64,000 nt of DNA. Origin: Sipunculus nudus (Eukaryota > Annelida > Sipuncula > Golfingiida > Sipunculidae). The stretch covers positions 10,317,076-10,381,075 of the forward strand of contig CM049309.1 in NCBI GenBank assembly GCA_026874595.1, given 5' to 3'. A model generated the notes under the pieces. That model made no database searches. It was not told the DNA's origin and was given only the letters and a program-made list of their open reading frames with translations. The number at the start of each line of letters is the position of its first letter. The stretch's first letter is position 1. This document shows positions 21,856 to 33,424 of the stretch, piece after piece. The position numbers were made by a program, and so were the translations under genes.

Positions 21856-23428
21856 ATTTAAATATCACCAAATGACTAATAACCCTAGTGAAGAAGTCTT
21901 TCTAAAATACTTGTCAATTTTTTTTTTCGATTGTACAAACATTAAGGTAACAATTCCATTCCCTGGTTCATAGAATTGAAAAATTCTGTCACGTACATGT
22001 GAAATGGCCTCTGTATTTTATATGCTAATGTAATACATAGAACCCCGGCCTCCTGATCCCAAGACTACAACAATGTTGCAATGTAAACATAGATTTTTAT
22101 GGCAACCGCAGATCTCGGATCTCTGCAGTCTCAGACCACATAAAGTCGGACCACTCACTGCGACCTCATTCCCAAAATCCGCACAGGGTTCAGGTATATT
22201 GTGAAAAATGACAAAACCCTACTGACAGTCATGAAATTTTGTAGAGATTATTACCTGGTCCAGGATGCATTGGTGACAAACTTACAAGTCTCTGAGTTGA
22301 TGTAAACGATTCTTTATTTTAACTATAAAGGAGAGGGTATGCCGAGCCCCTGTTTAGGGCTTGGCCCCCAGTTTGTAACTGACTCTACCCCCACAACTAT
22401 CTTTAATCAAGATTCATAAAACCATTTGTAAACCAATCAGAGATTTCCCTGACATGTCACAACAGATGCAATTAAAGAAAGGTGTGCACAGGAGCTGAAT
22501 GAAAGTGCAATTAGACTGAATAGAGTTGCCATGTAATCAAGGCTAAGCAATTACAGTCATTACGTAAATACCTGGCAACTCAGCTCTGACATTTGAATAC
22601 ACAAAGTCCCAATTAACTGAAACACCTGCAACTTAGATAATATATAATCATAATTAAATACAGAGAGTGAGAATTGTAGTAATAGACTGGCCCTTAGTAC
22701 ATTACAATTTGACCCAGCCACCGCCTCACTTTGATGATCAGTAAATGTAAACAACATACGACTCTTGATCGATCGGGGCTCACATCTTATATCAGCATGC
22801 AATAATGGTTATGTTGAAAAGACAATAACAAGTGTCGCTGCACTATAACCGTGCATTTTCATCTTCAACAATTCCGGAAACATCTGTATCACGTAAACTA
22901 TCCAAGGAAGCACGTGCACACGTTACTGTTTATATTTACAATACTGTGTCACAGATATTACACTGCAAAATAGATCCACAAGTTTATCAATATATAAAAT
23001 ATGTTTCACAGACACTTACCTTTGGTTGGTTATATTTGGAATGGATGTTGTCGAAGCATACTCTATATAAGTTCCATTTACCTAATTTTTGTAATTTACG
23101 CTTTTCAGGCGAAATGGCTCGATTTCGGCCCAAAAGTGTGCTGTGCGCACGAATGTGTGCATGGGATCTATTCTTGAACTTCAGAGACAGATCTTATGTG
23201 TAGAGAATGCCTCATCCCATAAGGCCGACGATCTAGGATTACATTCTTCACGGTCTTCGACCATAGTCTGCGACTCCTTCAGATCTAGTTCGGATTCATT
23301 ATACAATAAATAAATACACGAGGATGGTGAGGAAATCATATTGAAAGTTATTGTTTTAACAAAATGAAACCCTGGTTATTCCCCATAAAGCCTTTATTTT
23401 TAGCACTGATTAAACCCTTATACCTATA
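21853..23428. other. Spacer; longest ORF unrecognised
   Basis: Open frame 22832-23203 (plus, 123 codons) has no motif that I know and lies in AT-rich DNA. The sequence 22,020-22,400 is more balanced in composition but unrecognised. Confidence 0.4.
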
Positions 23429-24412
23429 CAGTCGAGCCCACTTTGTGTCATATCGGTTTATGGAAAATCCCGCTTATGGTCACATTAATCCGAAATCCAG
23501 AAACCATTTCCTATATTAACAATGGTAAATCTGACCGTTATATATCATGGAATATTGTCATAATCCCGTTTATTGTCATGCTTTGAACCCATGGCAGTGA
23601 TACCAGATCGCAGTTAATATCACATCAGACGCCGAAACGTCGATCAACGAGGCCAAGAGCCTGTAATCGGTCAGGCGTATTAAACGATCTCATCTCCCAC
23701 CTGTGTGCGACAGGCTAGTGCAGTGATGCATGCAGGTCAGTCCCCGTATCTTAGCTAATTAACGTCTTAAGATACCAGGGTAATCCAGATCATTGCGATT
23801 CTTCGTACCTTAACAAGGGCGATGTTTGCGATCACATGTCACACATAATGAACTCCTGGCCTTTGCAAGGCCGTGGTTTACACCTCGGTGAAGTTTCGCC
23901 GAGATGATATGAAGCCCGAGCTCTAAACGTTACTTGCGACTGGAAACCCCCTTTTAAGGATCCACGAAAAGCTGGAGATTTTGTGAGCACTGGAGGAGAT
24001 ACTCGTCTTAAACCTCAATCGCGGCGAAACTTCAGAAAGTTCACAATGTCATGACGATGCCCGCTCACCCAACAATCCTATCATAAAGACGTTCATTGAA
24101 GTTTAAGTCATTAATAAGATACCCGAAAATAAGGCGCAATAGTCGGATTTTTGTCAGTTATTGCGGCAAAACTTACTGGAAATAAATTGTCAGGTGCGCA
24201 TAAACTTAATTTGATATGACGTTGTGCAATAAATATATTCTTAAACGTTTCTGTTTCCTTTTTGTTTATGATTTATTTAATATCATTTGAGACAAAACGC
24301 TTCTTCTATGACTCAAAAGGACATCGATGTTGAAGCCCGCATAATGTCACATCCCGGTTATTATCATAATTTATGCATGCACCATGGACATGATAATAAG
24401 CGGGCTTGACTG
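23429..24412. mobile_element. 984-bp TA-flanked non-autonomous pogo/mariner-like transposon
   Basis: Left end CAGTCGAGCCCACTTTGTGT and right end (inverted) CAGTCAAGCCCGCTTATTAT are terminal inverted repeats, each bordered by TA (23,427-23,428 and 24,413-24,414). The subterminal word CCCGYTTATNGTCAT recurs near the left end (about 23,470 and 23,567) and right end (about 24,352), as expected for transposase-binding sites. About 985 bp of interior contains no transposase frame. Its CAGTC ends resemble those of the short MITE family in this window, so one transposase may have moved both; that is inference. Confidence 0.85.
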
Positions 24413-24453
24413 TATATACTTATACCTACATAAACATACACTTACATGTAAGG

Positions 24454-24454
<1 letters not shown>

Positions 24455-24543
<89 letters not shown>
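24455..24543. repeat. (CA)n(TA)n compound microsatellite
   Basis: CA repeats to about 24,487, then pure TA. Lies 40 bp from the end of the 984-bp element. Confidence 0.97.
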
Positions 24544-24546
<3 letters not shown>

Positions 24547-24835
24547 CGGGTCCTCAATCGCGCACCCCCAAGAAAGCTCCCCAGGGGTAGTTGAAATCTC
24601 CGCTTGAAGAAAAAATCAAAACCATAGCTTTCCGCAAGACACAAAAACTCAAAAGATCAGAGCTCGTTTCAAAATGCATGCTTATCCTAATCCCCATATA
24701 TTCCCACCTGACCATGGCTGAGTGCTTAGGTACATTATAACATGACGACACCAACCGTTCGTTAACAGTTCAGCTCTGACGATTGCGAAAGCATGAAAAT
24801 ACGTGTTAATGTGTAACGGACCATTTTCGTTATAA

Positions 24836-24841
<6 letters not shown>

Positions 24842-24922
<81 letters not shown>
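24842..24922. repeat. (TA)n(GA)n compound microsatellite
   Basis: Alternating TA then GA dinucleotides, about 81 bases. The ORF 24682-24942 (minus) runs through it. Confidence 0.97.
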
Positions 24923-24927
<5 letters not shown>

Positions 24928-25449
24928 GTGATTAACAATCATATCCCACCCAAAAACTTAATATGGGAAAAATGGAAGCAATATGCACAAGGGGGATTTT
25001 CATAAACTATCCTAATTTTGAAAGACTACTAAACAACGGGCCTTTAAAAAGCCAAACAGGTTGTATATGCATAAGAATACAGCAAGTCATCACTTGACTA
25101 AATGCAGTGTACTGTAGAAATGCCATGAAATCGACCGGTTGGTTGTTATATAGCCATACGTCAAATATATACTGGCAAGTCTGTTATTTAAACATGATAA
25201 TCAGGAAACTAGAACAATCGCGGCGGCTACTGTAATTTTACCTTATGTCTATTACTCAAAACTCCTTACGTTCCCAAATACAAACAGGGCAGTATCCCTC
25301 CCCAAAATAACATAATTTTCTGCGCTCACACCACCTTTTCTGACATATTCGTTCAATAACTTATTTATAAATAAAATTTGATTAATTCTTAATGCCAGTT
25401 TATTAATATTTTGACTTTATTTACACATTTGACAACATAGGTACTTTTT

Positions 25450-25454
<5 letters not shown>

Positions 25455-25511
<57 letters not shown>
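25455..25511. repeat. (TA)n microsatellite
   Basis: TA run with one TTTA interruption, 38 bases left of an LTR fragment. Confidence 0.95.
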
Positions 25512-25512
<1 letters not shown>

Positions 25513-25548
25513 ACAATACATTGGACGTTCATAAAACACAGTTAACAA

Positions 25549-25604
25549 AAAAGCAAGCTTCTCTAGCGAGACAGTTCGGTCCGCTTTTATATCACCCCGT
25601 AACA
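25549..25604 (-). mobile_element. Fragment of the TRIM LTR found at 35.1 kb
   Basis: AAGCAAGCTTCTCTAGCGAG, ACAGTTCGGTCCGCTTTTAT and CACCCCGTAACA match one end of the LTR at 35,115-35,271. The Pol III box region and the other end are missing. On its outer side there is no purine tract, so it is a 5' end or a solo remnant. Confidence 0.65.
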
Positions 25605-27237
25605 CTACTTACGTTAAAGCTTATTTTTGTTAGAAAAACACGTGACACCTATTCGAATAAAGGTTTATCCAGTCCAATCTCTCACTAGTTTAATAATACA
25701 TTGTAAAATATAATGTTCAGAGAATACAATGGTATAAACTGCTATATATATAAATAGAAAAACAATAATACTGTTAGTACAATACATAGGCTAAATGTTA
25801 TCAATGCCAATACCCATGTATGTTATTAATTCCCCCCCCCCCCTAATAGCTCAGTGTGAAAGCAAAGCTGACAGCCGAACCTTTTTTTCTGAATGGTAAG
25901 TTTAACATATGATACGTATTTATAAATTCAAGGCAGGTTTCACAGATCTTAAGTGGTGCGGCTTTTTAAAGGGGGTGTACATAACATAATATGCCAATCT
26001 TTTATTTTTCAACTTTGCCGTCGACGATGGGACCTCTTATGCACGAAGGTTTTATTTTTGCGATAATTCCCCTTTCACGCATATAACTATTATGAATAAT
26101 CGGGAACAGAAAGGTAACCACAGTATTTTTAGCAATACGTCATTTTATTGTAATGCAGGTCTTAACTGACATTGCAAGAAGCTCCTAGTGAAGAAAATCG
26201 AGATAACCTGAGATTATTTTTCTCAATTATCGAATCGATAATCGAATTAGAAATCAGCAATCAGTAACCATCAAATAAAAAGTAAAGGACAATCCAAAAT
26301 TTTGAATTGCAATAATTTCCAAGCCGTCTATCCATTAAATTAAAGATCGGCTTGCAAGAAATTCAAGGACAGAGAGCATTTAATTATCATTAACCTGTAG
26401 TACTGAACCATTCAGTATTAATTGTCGCCAAGATGAAACAGGATACACTGATTTGATTGGTTAGACACTTTACGACTCTTATTGGCATGGGCCTTCTTTG
26501 CTAAGAAAAGTTGAGGGAGGCAGTTCATAGGTTTTTCAATAAGTTTTAAGGCTGTTTTTGAAGAAATTTGAGAATAAAACGAAAAAGTATTCTTCCGGAA
26601 TCCAACAGAAGAAAATTTCCACCATAAAATTCTAATCTATAAAACCTGCTGTTTTCCCTTTGTATTTGCACGGTTAATGGCAGATTATAACAATATGTCC
26701 TGGAAACGGGTGAATCCTATCATATTATCGGCCATTTTGTTATTTCATTCATTTCTGAAACACTGATGTTCATTAGTATTTAAGGAACCTGGAGATATTG
26801 TGACACTCTTTGTTAATTGCAAATTTTTAATAACTTACCAATTGTAGTTAGAGCCTATAGATTTAATGCAAAATGGAATTTATTTATAAAGCAAAATGTG
26901 TTGTCCCCAACAAAAGTGAGCCTGTGCTTCCTTATTAAGAAATGACAAAATCCCCAACCCCGAATGTCGAACTTTTTTTCTTTTTTTTTACCATTATTTC
27001 CGGAATATTTACATATATTATCAATTGGTAACGGAGATATTTTTAGCTAAGTTTTCAACACTGTTTGTAATTGTATTTGTCTTTTGATTTGAAAATTCTA
27101 GAATACTTCATAGACACCCACTTATGATGAGATCATTGAAGTATACCGTATCCTAAATTGAGATTTATAAATGAAAGATTGAAACAGGAAAAAACTATAA
27201 GCTTAGTGATCCTGAAATCTCTTTGGTCTACAGTATG
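25605..27237. other. AT-rich spacer, nothing coding
   Basis: Contains a C-run (about 25,832-25,843, just outside any recognised R3 or R2 copy) and a near-palindrome TTATCGAATCGATAA at 26,228-26,242. No ORF with recognisable content. Confidence 0.45.
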
Positions 27238-27458
27238 CCTTTGATTTTTTGAATACTTGAATATTTGCACAGTTTCACCAGACCTGATGTCCAGAAGAAG
27301 AGCATTCCATAATGAAGTTCGAGCTGCATAGAATGCTTTGTCACCACGAGGTCCTGTAAGTTCTTAGACGTGCTAAAATATGGTTTTTGAAGGTCTATAT
27401 TGATGGATCAGTTCTATAAGATAGATGGGTTCTAGGTTATGTAAGCACTTTAAAGTGA

Positions 27459-27459
<1 letters not shown>
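27238..27459 (-). pseudogene. LINE reverse-transcriptase C-terminal relic
   Basis: Read on the minus strand, one frame gives CLHNLEPIYLIELI, then PSKTIF, two stop codons, then GDKAFYAARTSLWNALL, DIRSGETV and IFKYSKNQ. This order (ALHNLAP-YL-LL, P-R-LRS, GDRAFS-AAP-LWN-LP, IR, FK-LKT) is the classic tail of the reverse transcriptase of non-LTR retrotransposons of the CR1/L2/Jockey type. About 74 codons remain, with two in-frame stops, and no upstream RT core was seen. It ends abruptly against a (TA)n tract, so it is a dead 3' fragment. Clade assignment is uncertain. Confidence 0.8.

Positions 27460-27464
<5 letters not shown>

Positions 27465-27510
<46 letters not shown>
27465..27510. repeat. 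(TA)n microsatellite next to the LINE relic
   Basis: Uninterrupted TA dinucleotides apart from the first few bases. Confidence 0.95.
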
Positions 27511-27512
<2 letters not shown>

Positions 27513-28132
27513 CCTGATTCCTTATTTAACTAAAATAAGATTGAGATATAGATCAATAATAATACGGCATTATAACACAAAGGAGGCGAGACAACGGGAC
27601 TACATGTCATAATACGGGGCCTCATTACACTTACTATCTCATATCCAGGTGGACTGCCTTCAGTCACTTTCTTTGTAGTTTTACGCAGTATTACTCATTG
27701 TTGGCCAAGCTGATAATCGAGCTGATACAGTTTCCGGAGTGATTCCTGAAATCAATGACAGGAGTAATAAAAGAGGAAGACCATGTTTAGTATGTTTAAC
27801 ACATATACTGTTAATACATAGGACATATCATTTTATAAAATCCTTATGGAGAAATGCCTTCTTCAACAAAGTAATTGTTGGAACTATGAAATATAATGTC
27901 TGATCTATGACATATAAACACAATATCATAAACACACATATACACACATATATATATATATACTGTGTGATAATATAAACCGAGAAATATTGTGTCTCAT
28001 ATTTTTAATTGTAAGAATCATATCTTTGTGCCAAGTAAAATATCTGTATAGATATCACATACATCTCATGAGTGTTGAAAGTGTGTGTATGTGTAACACA
28101 GGTCAAAACTGGTGTATGCAAGATCAAGATTT
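27511..28132. other. AT-rich spacer
   Basis: Includes short CA/TA runs at about 27,935-27,962. No gene. Confidence 0.5.
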
Positions 28133-28384
28133 GGATCTGTTCTCAGTCTGATCAGGCTGGGGATCTGGTCTACGCCTGACCAAGATTCGGATCTGGTCTA
28201 AGCTTTATGAGGTTTGGTTACTAGTCTAAGCCTTACCAAGATTGGGATCTGGCCTAAGCCTGACCAAGATTGGGATCTATTCTAAGCCTAACCAAGACTG
28301 GGATCCGGTCTAAGCCTGGCCAAGATTGTTATCTGGTCTACGTATGACCAAGTTTAGGATCTGGCCTGGGTCAGTTCTGACCTT
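28133..28384. repeat. 28-bp tandem array, nine units
   Basis: GGATCTGGTCTAAGCCTGAC then CAAGATTG is the unit. Unit starts fall at 28,133, 28,161, 28,189, about 28,217, 28,245, 28,273, 28,301, 28,329 and 28,357: an exact 28-base period despite substitutions. The unit is not a multiple of three, so it is not coding. Sequence after 28,384 (GGTCTGGTCC, CAGGTCACT) may be further decayed units. Confidence 0.92.
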
Positions 28385-28816
28385 GACTAGAAAAATAAAA
28401 TTAAATTAATTAAATATGGTTCAGGTATGGTCAAAATTCATCAACACAGTAACAGGTCTGGTCCAGGCCAGCTCAGATTTGATACAAATCAGGTCACTAT
28501 CTGTCGCCCGGGAGCAGAAAGGGTATAAATCATATCCATTAAATCTGAGCTGCCAACCAGACAGATAATGGGGAATCGCCTTGGAAACATAAATTAAGTT
28601 GTTTTGTCTGTCGACCTAAGTTTGCTTTATCCGTTTGTTGCGATTGGTGGCGCTACCTAAATTTTCATCATTTTACGCACGTTTAATGGTGGATTTGAGA
28701 CTGCGAATAAGCGGAAATCACAAAGTAAACTTGGCAGTGATATATTTTTCGTTGATCAGTACAACTGAAATAATTTGCTTCCATCAGACATATCCTTATC
28801 ATCTGTCAAAAGAGCT
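28385..28816. other. Spacer between two tandem arrays
   Basis: Short ORF 28635-28856 runs into the satellite and is unrecognised. Nothing else seen. Confidence 0.5.
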
Positions 28817-30866
28817 GAGTTGCACAATAGGTTCTTCAAACATGTACTTTGTATAACAATAGTTCAAAACAGTGAGTTGCACAATAGGTTCTTCAAACAT
28901 GTACTTTGTAACTATGGTTCAAAACAGTGAGTTGCACTATAGATTCTTCAAGCCTGTATTCTGTAGCTAAATTATAAAAGACTAAGATGAAAAATAGCTT
29001 AATAGGTTATTCAAACCTTGATTTGTAGATATATTTCAAGAGAGTAAGTTGCACAAAATGTTCTCTAAAATGTACTTTGTAGCTATAAATCTAATGAGTG
29101 TGTTGCACAATAGGTTCTTCAACCATGTACATTGTAGCTATAGTTCAAAGGAATGAGTTGCACAAGAAGATCTTCAAACATGTACTTTGTTAATATAGTT
29201 AAAAAGAGTGAGTTGCGCAATAGGTTCTTTAAACATGTACTTTGTAGCTATAGTTCAAAAGATGAGTTGCACAGTAGGTCCTTCAAATATGTACTTTGTA
29301 ACTATAGTTAAAAAGAGTGAGTTGCACAATATGTTCTTCAAACATGTATTTTGTAACTATAGTTCAAAAGAGCGAGTTGCACTATAGATTCTTCAAACCT
29401 GTATTCTGTAGCTAAATTATAAAAGACTAGGCTGAAAAATAGCTTAATAGGTTATTCAAACCTTGATTTGTAGATATATTTCAAGAGAGTAAGTTGCACA
29501 AAATGTTCTCTAAAATGTACTTTGTAGCTATAAATCTAATGAGTGTGTTGCACAAAAGGTTCTTCAACCATGTACGTTGTAGCTACAGTTCAAAGGAGTG
29601 AGTTGCACAAGAAGATCTTCAAACATGTACTTTGTTAATATAGTTAAAAAGAGTGAGTTGCACAATAGGTTCTTTAAACATGTACTTTGTAGCTATAGTT
29701 CAAAAGATGAGTTGCACAGTAGGTCCTTCAAATATGTACTTTGTAACTATAGTTAAAAAGAGTGAGTTGCACAATATGTTCTTCAAACATGTATTTTGTA
29801 ACTATAGTTCAAAAGAGCGAGTTGCACTATAGATTCTTCAAGCCTGTATTCTGTAGCTAAATTATAAAAGACTAAGCTGAAAAATAGCTTAATAGGTTAT
29901 TCAAACCTTGATTTGTAGATATATTTCAAGAGAGTAAGTTGCACAAAATGTTCTCTAAAATGTACTTTGTAGCTATAAATCTAATGAGTGTGTTGCACAA
30001 TAGGTTCTTCAACCATGTACGTTGTAGCTATAGTTCAATGGAGTGAGTTGCACAAGAAGATCTTCAAACACGTACTTTGTTAATATAGTTAAAAAGAGTG
30101 AGTTGCACAATAGGTTCTTTAAACATGTACTTTGTAGCTATAGTTCAAAAGAGTGAGTTGCACAGTAGGTCCTTCAAATATGTACTTTGTAACTATAGTT
30201 AAAAAGAGTGAGTTGCACAATATGTTCTTCAAACATGTATTTTGTAACTATAGTTCAAAAAAGCGAGTTGCACCATAGATTCTTCAAACCTGTATTCTGT
30301 AGCTAAATTATAAAAGATTAATCTGAAAAATAGCTTAATAGGTTATTCAAACCTTGTTTGTAGATATATTTCAAAAGAGTAAGTAGCACAAAATGTTCTC
30401 TAAAATGTACTTTGAAGCTATAATTCTAATGAGTGTGTTGCACAATAGGTTCTTCAACCATGTACGTTATAGCTATAGTTCAAAGGAGTGAGTTGCACAT
30501 TAAGTTCTACAAACATGTACTTTGTTACTATAGTTAAAAAGAGTGAGTTGCACAATAGGTTCTTCAAGCATGTACTTTGTAGATATATTTCAAAAGAGTG
30601 AGTTGCACAATAAGTTCTTAAAACATTTTATTTGTAACTATAGTTCAAAAGAACGAGTTGTACAAAAGGTCTTTAAACATGTATGTTGTAGCTTGAATTC
30701 AAAAGGATAGTTGTACAATTGGTTCTACAAATATTGTTGTGTCGCTATAGTTCAAAAGATCATGTTTTACAAAAGGTTCTTCAAATGCACTTTGTAGCTG
30801 TAGTTCAAATGAGTGATTTTCTCAATAGGTCCTTCAAACATGTACTTTGTAAGTATAGTCTTTTTC
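28817..30866. repeat. Satellite of about 55-bp monomers with a 445-bp higher-order repeat
   Basis: The monomer reads GAGTTGCACAATAGGTTCTT, then CAAACATGTACTTTGTAGCT and ATAGTTCAAAAGAGT. Two ordinary monomers (28,817-28,928) are followed by three near-identical blocks of eight distinct monomers, starting 28,929, 29,374 and 29,819 (period 445), and a fourth, more diverged block from 30,265. After about 30,650 the monomers decay singly and end by 30,866. Monomers 1 and 2 of each block are the most divergent (GCACTATAGATTCTTC, AAAAATAGCTTAATAGGTTA) and mark the block. The array is non-coding. Confidence 0.95.
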
Positions 30867-30869
30867 ACC

Positions 30870-31045
30870 AGTGGGTGCCCATTGAAAATTGGCGGTCTTC
30901 GCTGGTGACCCGGATTTGATCCCCTGCGTGGATGAGACAGGGTTTAGTTGCCTGTCCAAGGTCGGTTGTTTTCTTCCAATAGATTACGGAACGCCACCAT
31001 GCCGGGCTATAAAGAGTGCCTTGTATTAGTTATTAAAACTAATTG
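30870..31045 (+). mobile_element. Decayed SINE-like unit abutting the satellite
   Basis: GTGACCCGGATTTGATCCCC resembles a tRNA B box region (GGATTTGATCC), followed by TGCGTGGATGAGACAGGG, TTGCCTGTCCAAGGTCGG, TTTTCTTCC and CCATGCCGGGCTATAAAGAG. This order resembles the body of invertebrate tRNA-derived SINEs, judged from memory. I see no convincing A box. The left end merges with the last satellite monomer. Confidence 0.4.
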
Positions 31046-31139
31046 TTCAATCTATCAATAAGTAAATTTATATATAAGGTCCATCAACTGCTAAATCTAA
31101 GCCCTTGCTTCAACTTGAATCCTTGATTAACTTCTGTTG

Positions 31140-31143
<4 letters not shown>

Positions 31144-31190
<47 letters not shown>

Positions 31191-31325
31191 CCATGCAGTT
31201 TATAAATCTTATTCTCTCAATATCCAGGATGATGTTTACATTTATTATCGCGCCCTGGCCAAAATGTCGGGATGACAAATATCCCCCTCCCCAGTCCCAA
31301 CCCCACCCTGCATTGACGCCCCTGA
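31144..31325 (+). mobile_element. Dispersed repeat R2 (copy 3)
   Basis: A (TA)n tract (31,145-31,189) is followed by TTATTCTCTCAATATCCAGG, TTACATTTATTATCGC, CCTGGCCAAAATGTCGGG, a C-rich stretch and the R2 end TGCATTGACGCCCCTGATT. More diverged than the other copies. The ORF 31084-31278 (minus) spans the TA tract and is an artefact. Confidence 0.65.
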
Positions 31326-32454
31326 TTTCGTATATTTAGCATTTGACGGTTACTTTAAATCGATTCTCAGATGACAGGAAATATTGCACATTTTTCGTGC
31401 TAAATTATGTGTCAATGGGATGAGTCTGATGAATTTGCACGAGTTGGTTTGAGCAGAAGTGGGAATAAAGTGATAATAAAAATATTCTTCCCGAGGGTCA
31501 AAATTGTAAGAAAGACCAAGCCTTTCAAATACCATAAATTAAAATATAAGTGAAGACTTTCGAATATCGTAAATTATTATATTTAAATTGACTGGTTTCT
31601 GCTTGTCGACATATTGTCAGAGAACTGTGTGCACCAGTTTAAACTTGGACCTGCCACTTCATCATTGGTTGTTGATATGATTGGCTGAGATCAATAGTCA
31701 CTCAGTAAAACGGAGGGTATCAGTCCAATATCCGCGAAAAACTTATACAGTGGGATAAATGGTGTTATTTTATAAACTTCAAAGAGGAACCTTTGGGATG
31801 GAACGCAATTATATTAATGAAGGATGCTTTAGGTCATTGACTTGGCTTTTGTTGGCGGATGGGTCTATATTTAAGTCGGTATGATCGATTGCTCACGTGA
31901 CCTGTAGAATGAGATTGATTCGGTGCCCATGTGGTGTTTTCATATCATTCACCTGAGCGGAACTACATTTTTTATATCATGCGCAGGCCTGCCAATGGAA
32001 CAAAAAAACGCGAAATCTCATCTCTGGAGGTCAATTTGTAAAACAAACACCACACCCAGGAGAACGCCTGCCTATCCAATGACCCTGTGTGTCAAGGCAG
32101 GAAGAATGACCTTGCTGCTTCGAGACTACCTCTTGTTTTATGCCTCATACCAATATACTCATATCATACACATATATGTATAATCATATTATACACATAC
32201 ATTTCGAGTCACTAAAACATATTTGAACCTCCCGAAATATAAAGACTCCGCCACACAAACACCGTTTAAACATGACACATTTGCCAACCACAAAAACATT
32301 TCCTATTTATTCTTACAAACACACAACAAACCCTCAATATTTCCAATAGCTAAAGAAACACAGAAACACTCTTCAGATACGTCATTTTTTTTAAATTCCT
32401 TTTTGTGTGGAGGTAACCGTCACCTTTTTTTAATGCTAATTTAACTATATATAT
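31326..32454. other. AT-rich spacer, no gene
   Basis: Short frames at 31350-31535 (minus) and 31923-32183 (plus) are unrecognised. Confidence 0.45.
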
Positions 32455-32756
32455 GTTCATCTGCATAATTTTATTCCGGTTTCGGACAGTACGTGACAGG
32501 TCAGTATCACACGCTTCCTCTTATTTTATATCCTGGCGTCAAACAGACCTGAAGACTACTGCACCTGCGTCCCCATTGCTGGGTCATACCACCGAGGAAC
32601 CCCCGTGGGGCACGGCCTTCCAATTAAGCCCGCAGAGCCCCCATCCTGGGTGGGGGCCGACCGTGAAAAATCTCACCGCCTGGTCTAAGATTCGATCACA
32701 ATCTCCCGGTTTTGAGTTTTATGCTCTACCCCTGAGTCACAGAAACCATACTTGCC
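32455..32756 (-). mobile_element. tRNA-headed SINE (family S1, copy 1)
   Basis: Read on the minus strand, a tRNA-like head carries TGACTCAGGGGTAGAGCATA (A box region, about 32,729-32,739) and TGATCGAATCTT (B box, about 32,688-32,698). The body contains GAGATTTTTCACGGTCGGCC, GGCTCTGCGGG, GCCGTGCCCCACGG, GGTTCCTCGGTGGTATGACC, GAAGCGTGTGATACTG, GTCCGAAACCGGAATAAAA and CATGCAGATG-like words. All recur in order at 51,036-51,399, so this is a bona fide family. The plus-strand ORF 32453-32950 is an antisense artefact. Confidence 0.85.
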
Positions 32757-33329
32757 CACCGAACGAAGGTCTGATATCCCTTAGAAAACACACATACACA
32801 CAGTGTAAAGATTATAGAGCTACAGCTAAAGAACAGTCCCAGCTTAAGAATACATACACATACACATCTCAATCTCAATCATTCAACCAACAGGAAGTAA
32901 GGCCATACAAAAAAAAACCGTTTCGACGGTTCCATTTTTCGTGGAAATGATTTTTTTTTTGCAAATGAAGACCAGGTGCTATGGTACATATTCCTACAAA
33001 AAAATCCTTAAAGGGTGAAAATGGACAACTATTTGTGTTTATCTATTACACCATTTTAAGAATTAAAATTTGTATTTTTGTGTTTTCTTGGCAAGCAGGC
33101 CAAATTCCACACACTGTGTCTCGACTGGTGAAGAAAAATGAATTGCTTACCTGCACCATAATTTGTTTCCATGTCCATAGCACACAATCATTTTTCTGTG
33201 TTTATTTGTAGAGAAATGGGAATTCGAATATTTCAGATATCCAGTCACAATCCAATCTACACTAACAATACGGTCAAATATTGTGTTTGTTCTTATTTGT
33301 TTTCTGATTTTCCCCATCGTCCTCCTCTT
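32757..33329. other. AT-rich spacer
   Basis: Contains A- and T-runs and one unrecognised short ORF (32981-33211). Confidence 0.5.
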
Positions 33330-33343
33330 ACTCTCTTTCTCTC

Positions 33344-33420
<77 letters not shown>
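33330..33420. repeat. (TC)n(TA)n compound microsatellite
   Basis: TC run followed directly by pure TA. The ORFs 33147-33422 (minus) and 33171-33521 (plus) pass through it. Confidence 0.97.

Positions 33421-33424
<4 letters not shown>

Noticed and set aside
28817-30866. CRISPR array
   Set aside because: The whole unit is repeated with no unique spacers, and the DNA is eukaryotic in character.
32453-32950. 165-codon ORF, the longest in the window
   Set aside because: It runs antisense through the SINE copy at 32,455-32,756, including its tRNA-like head.
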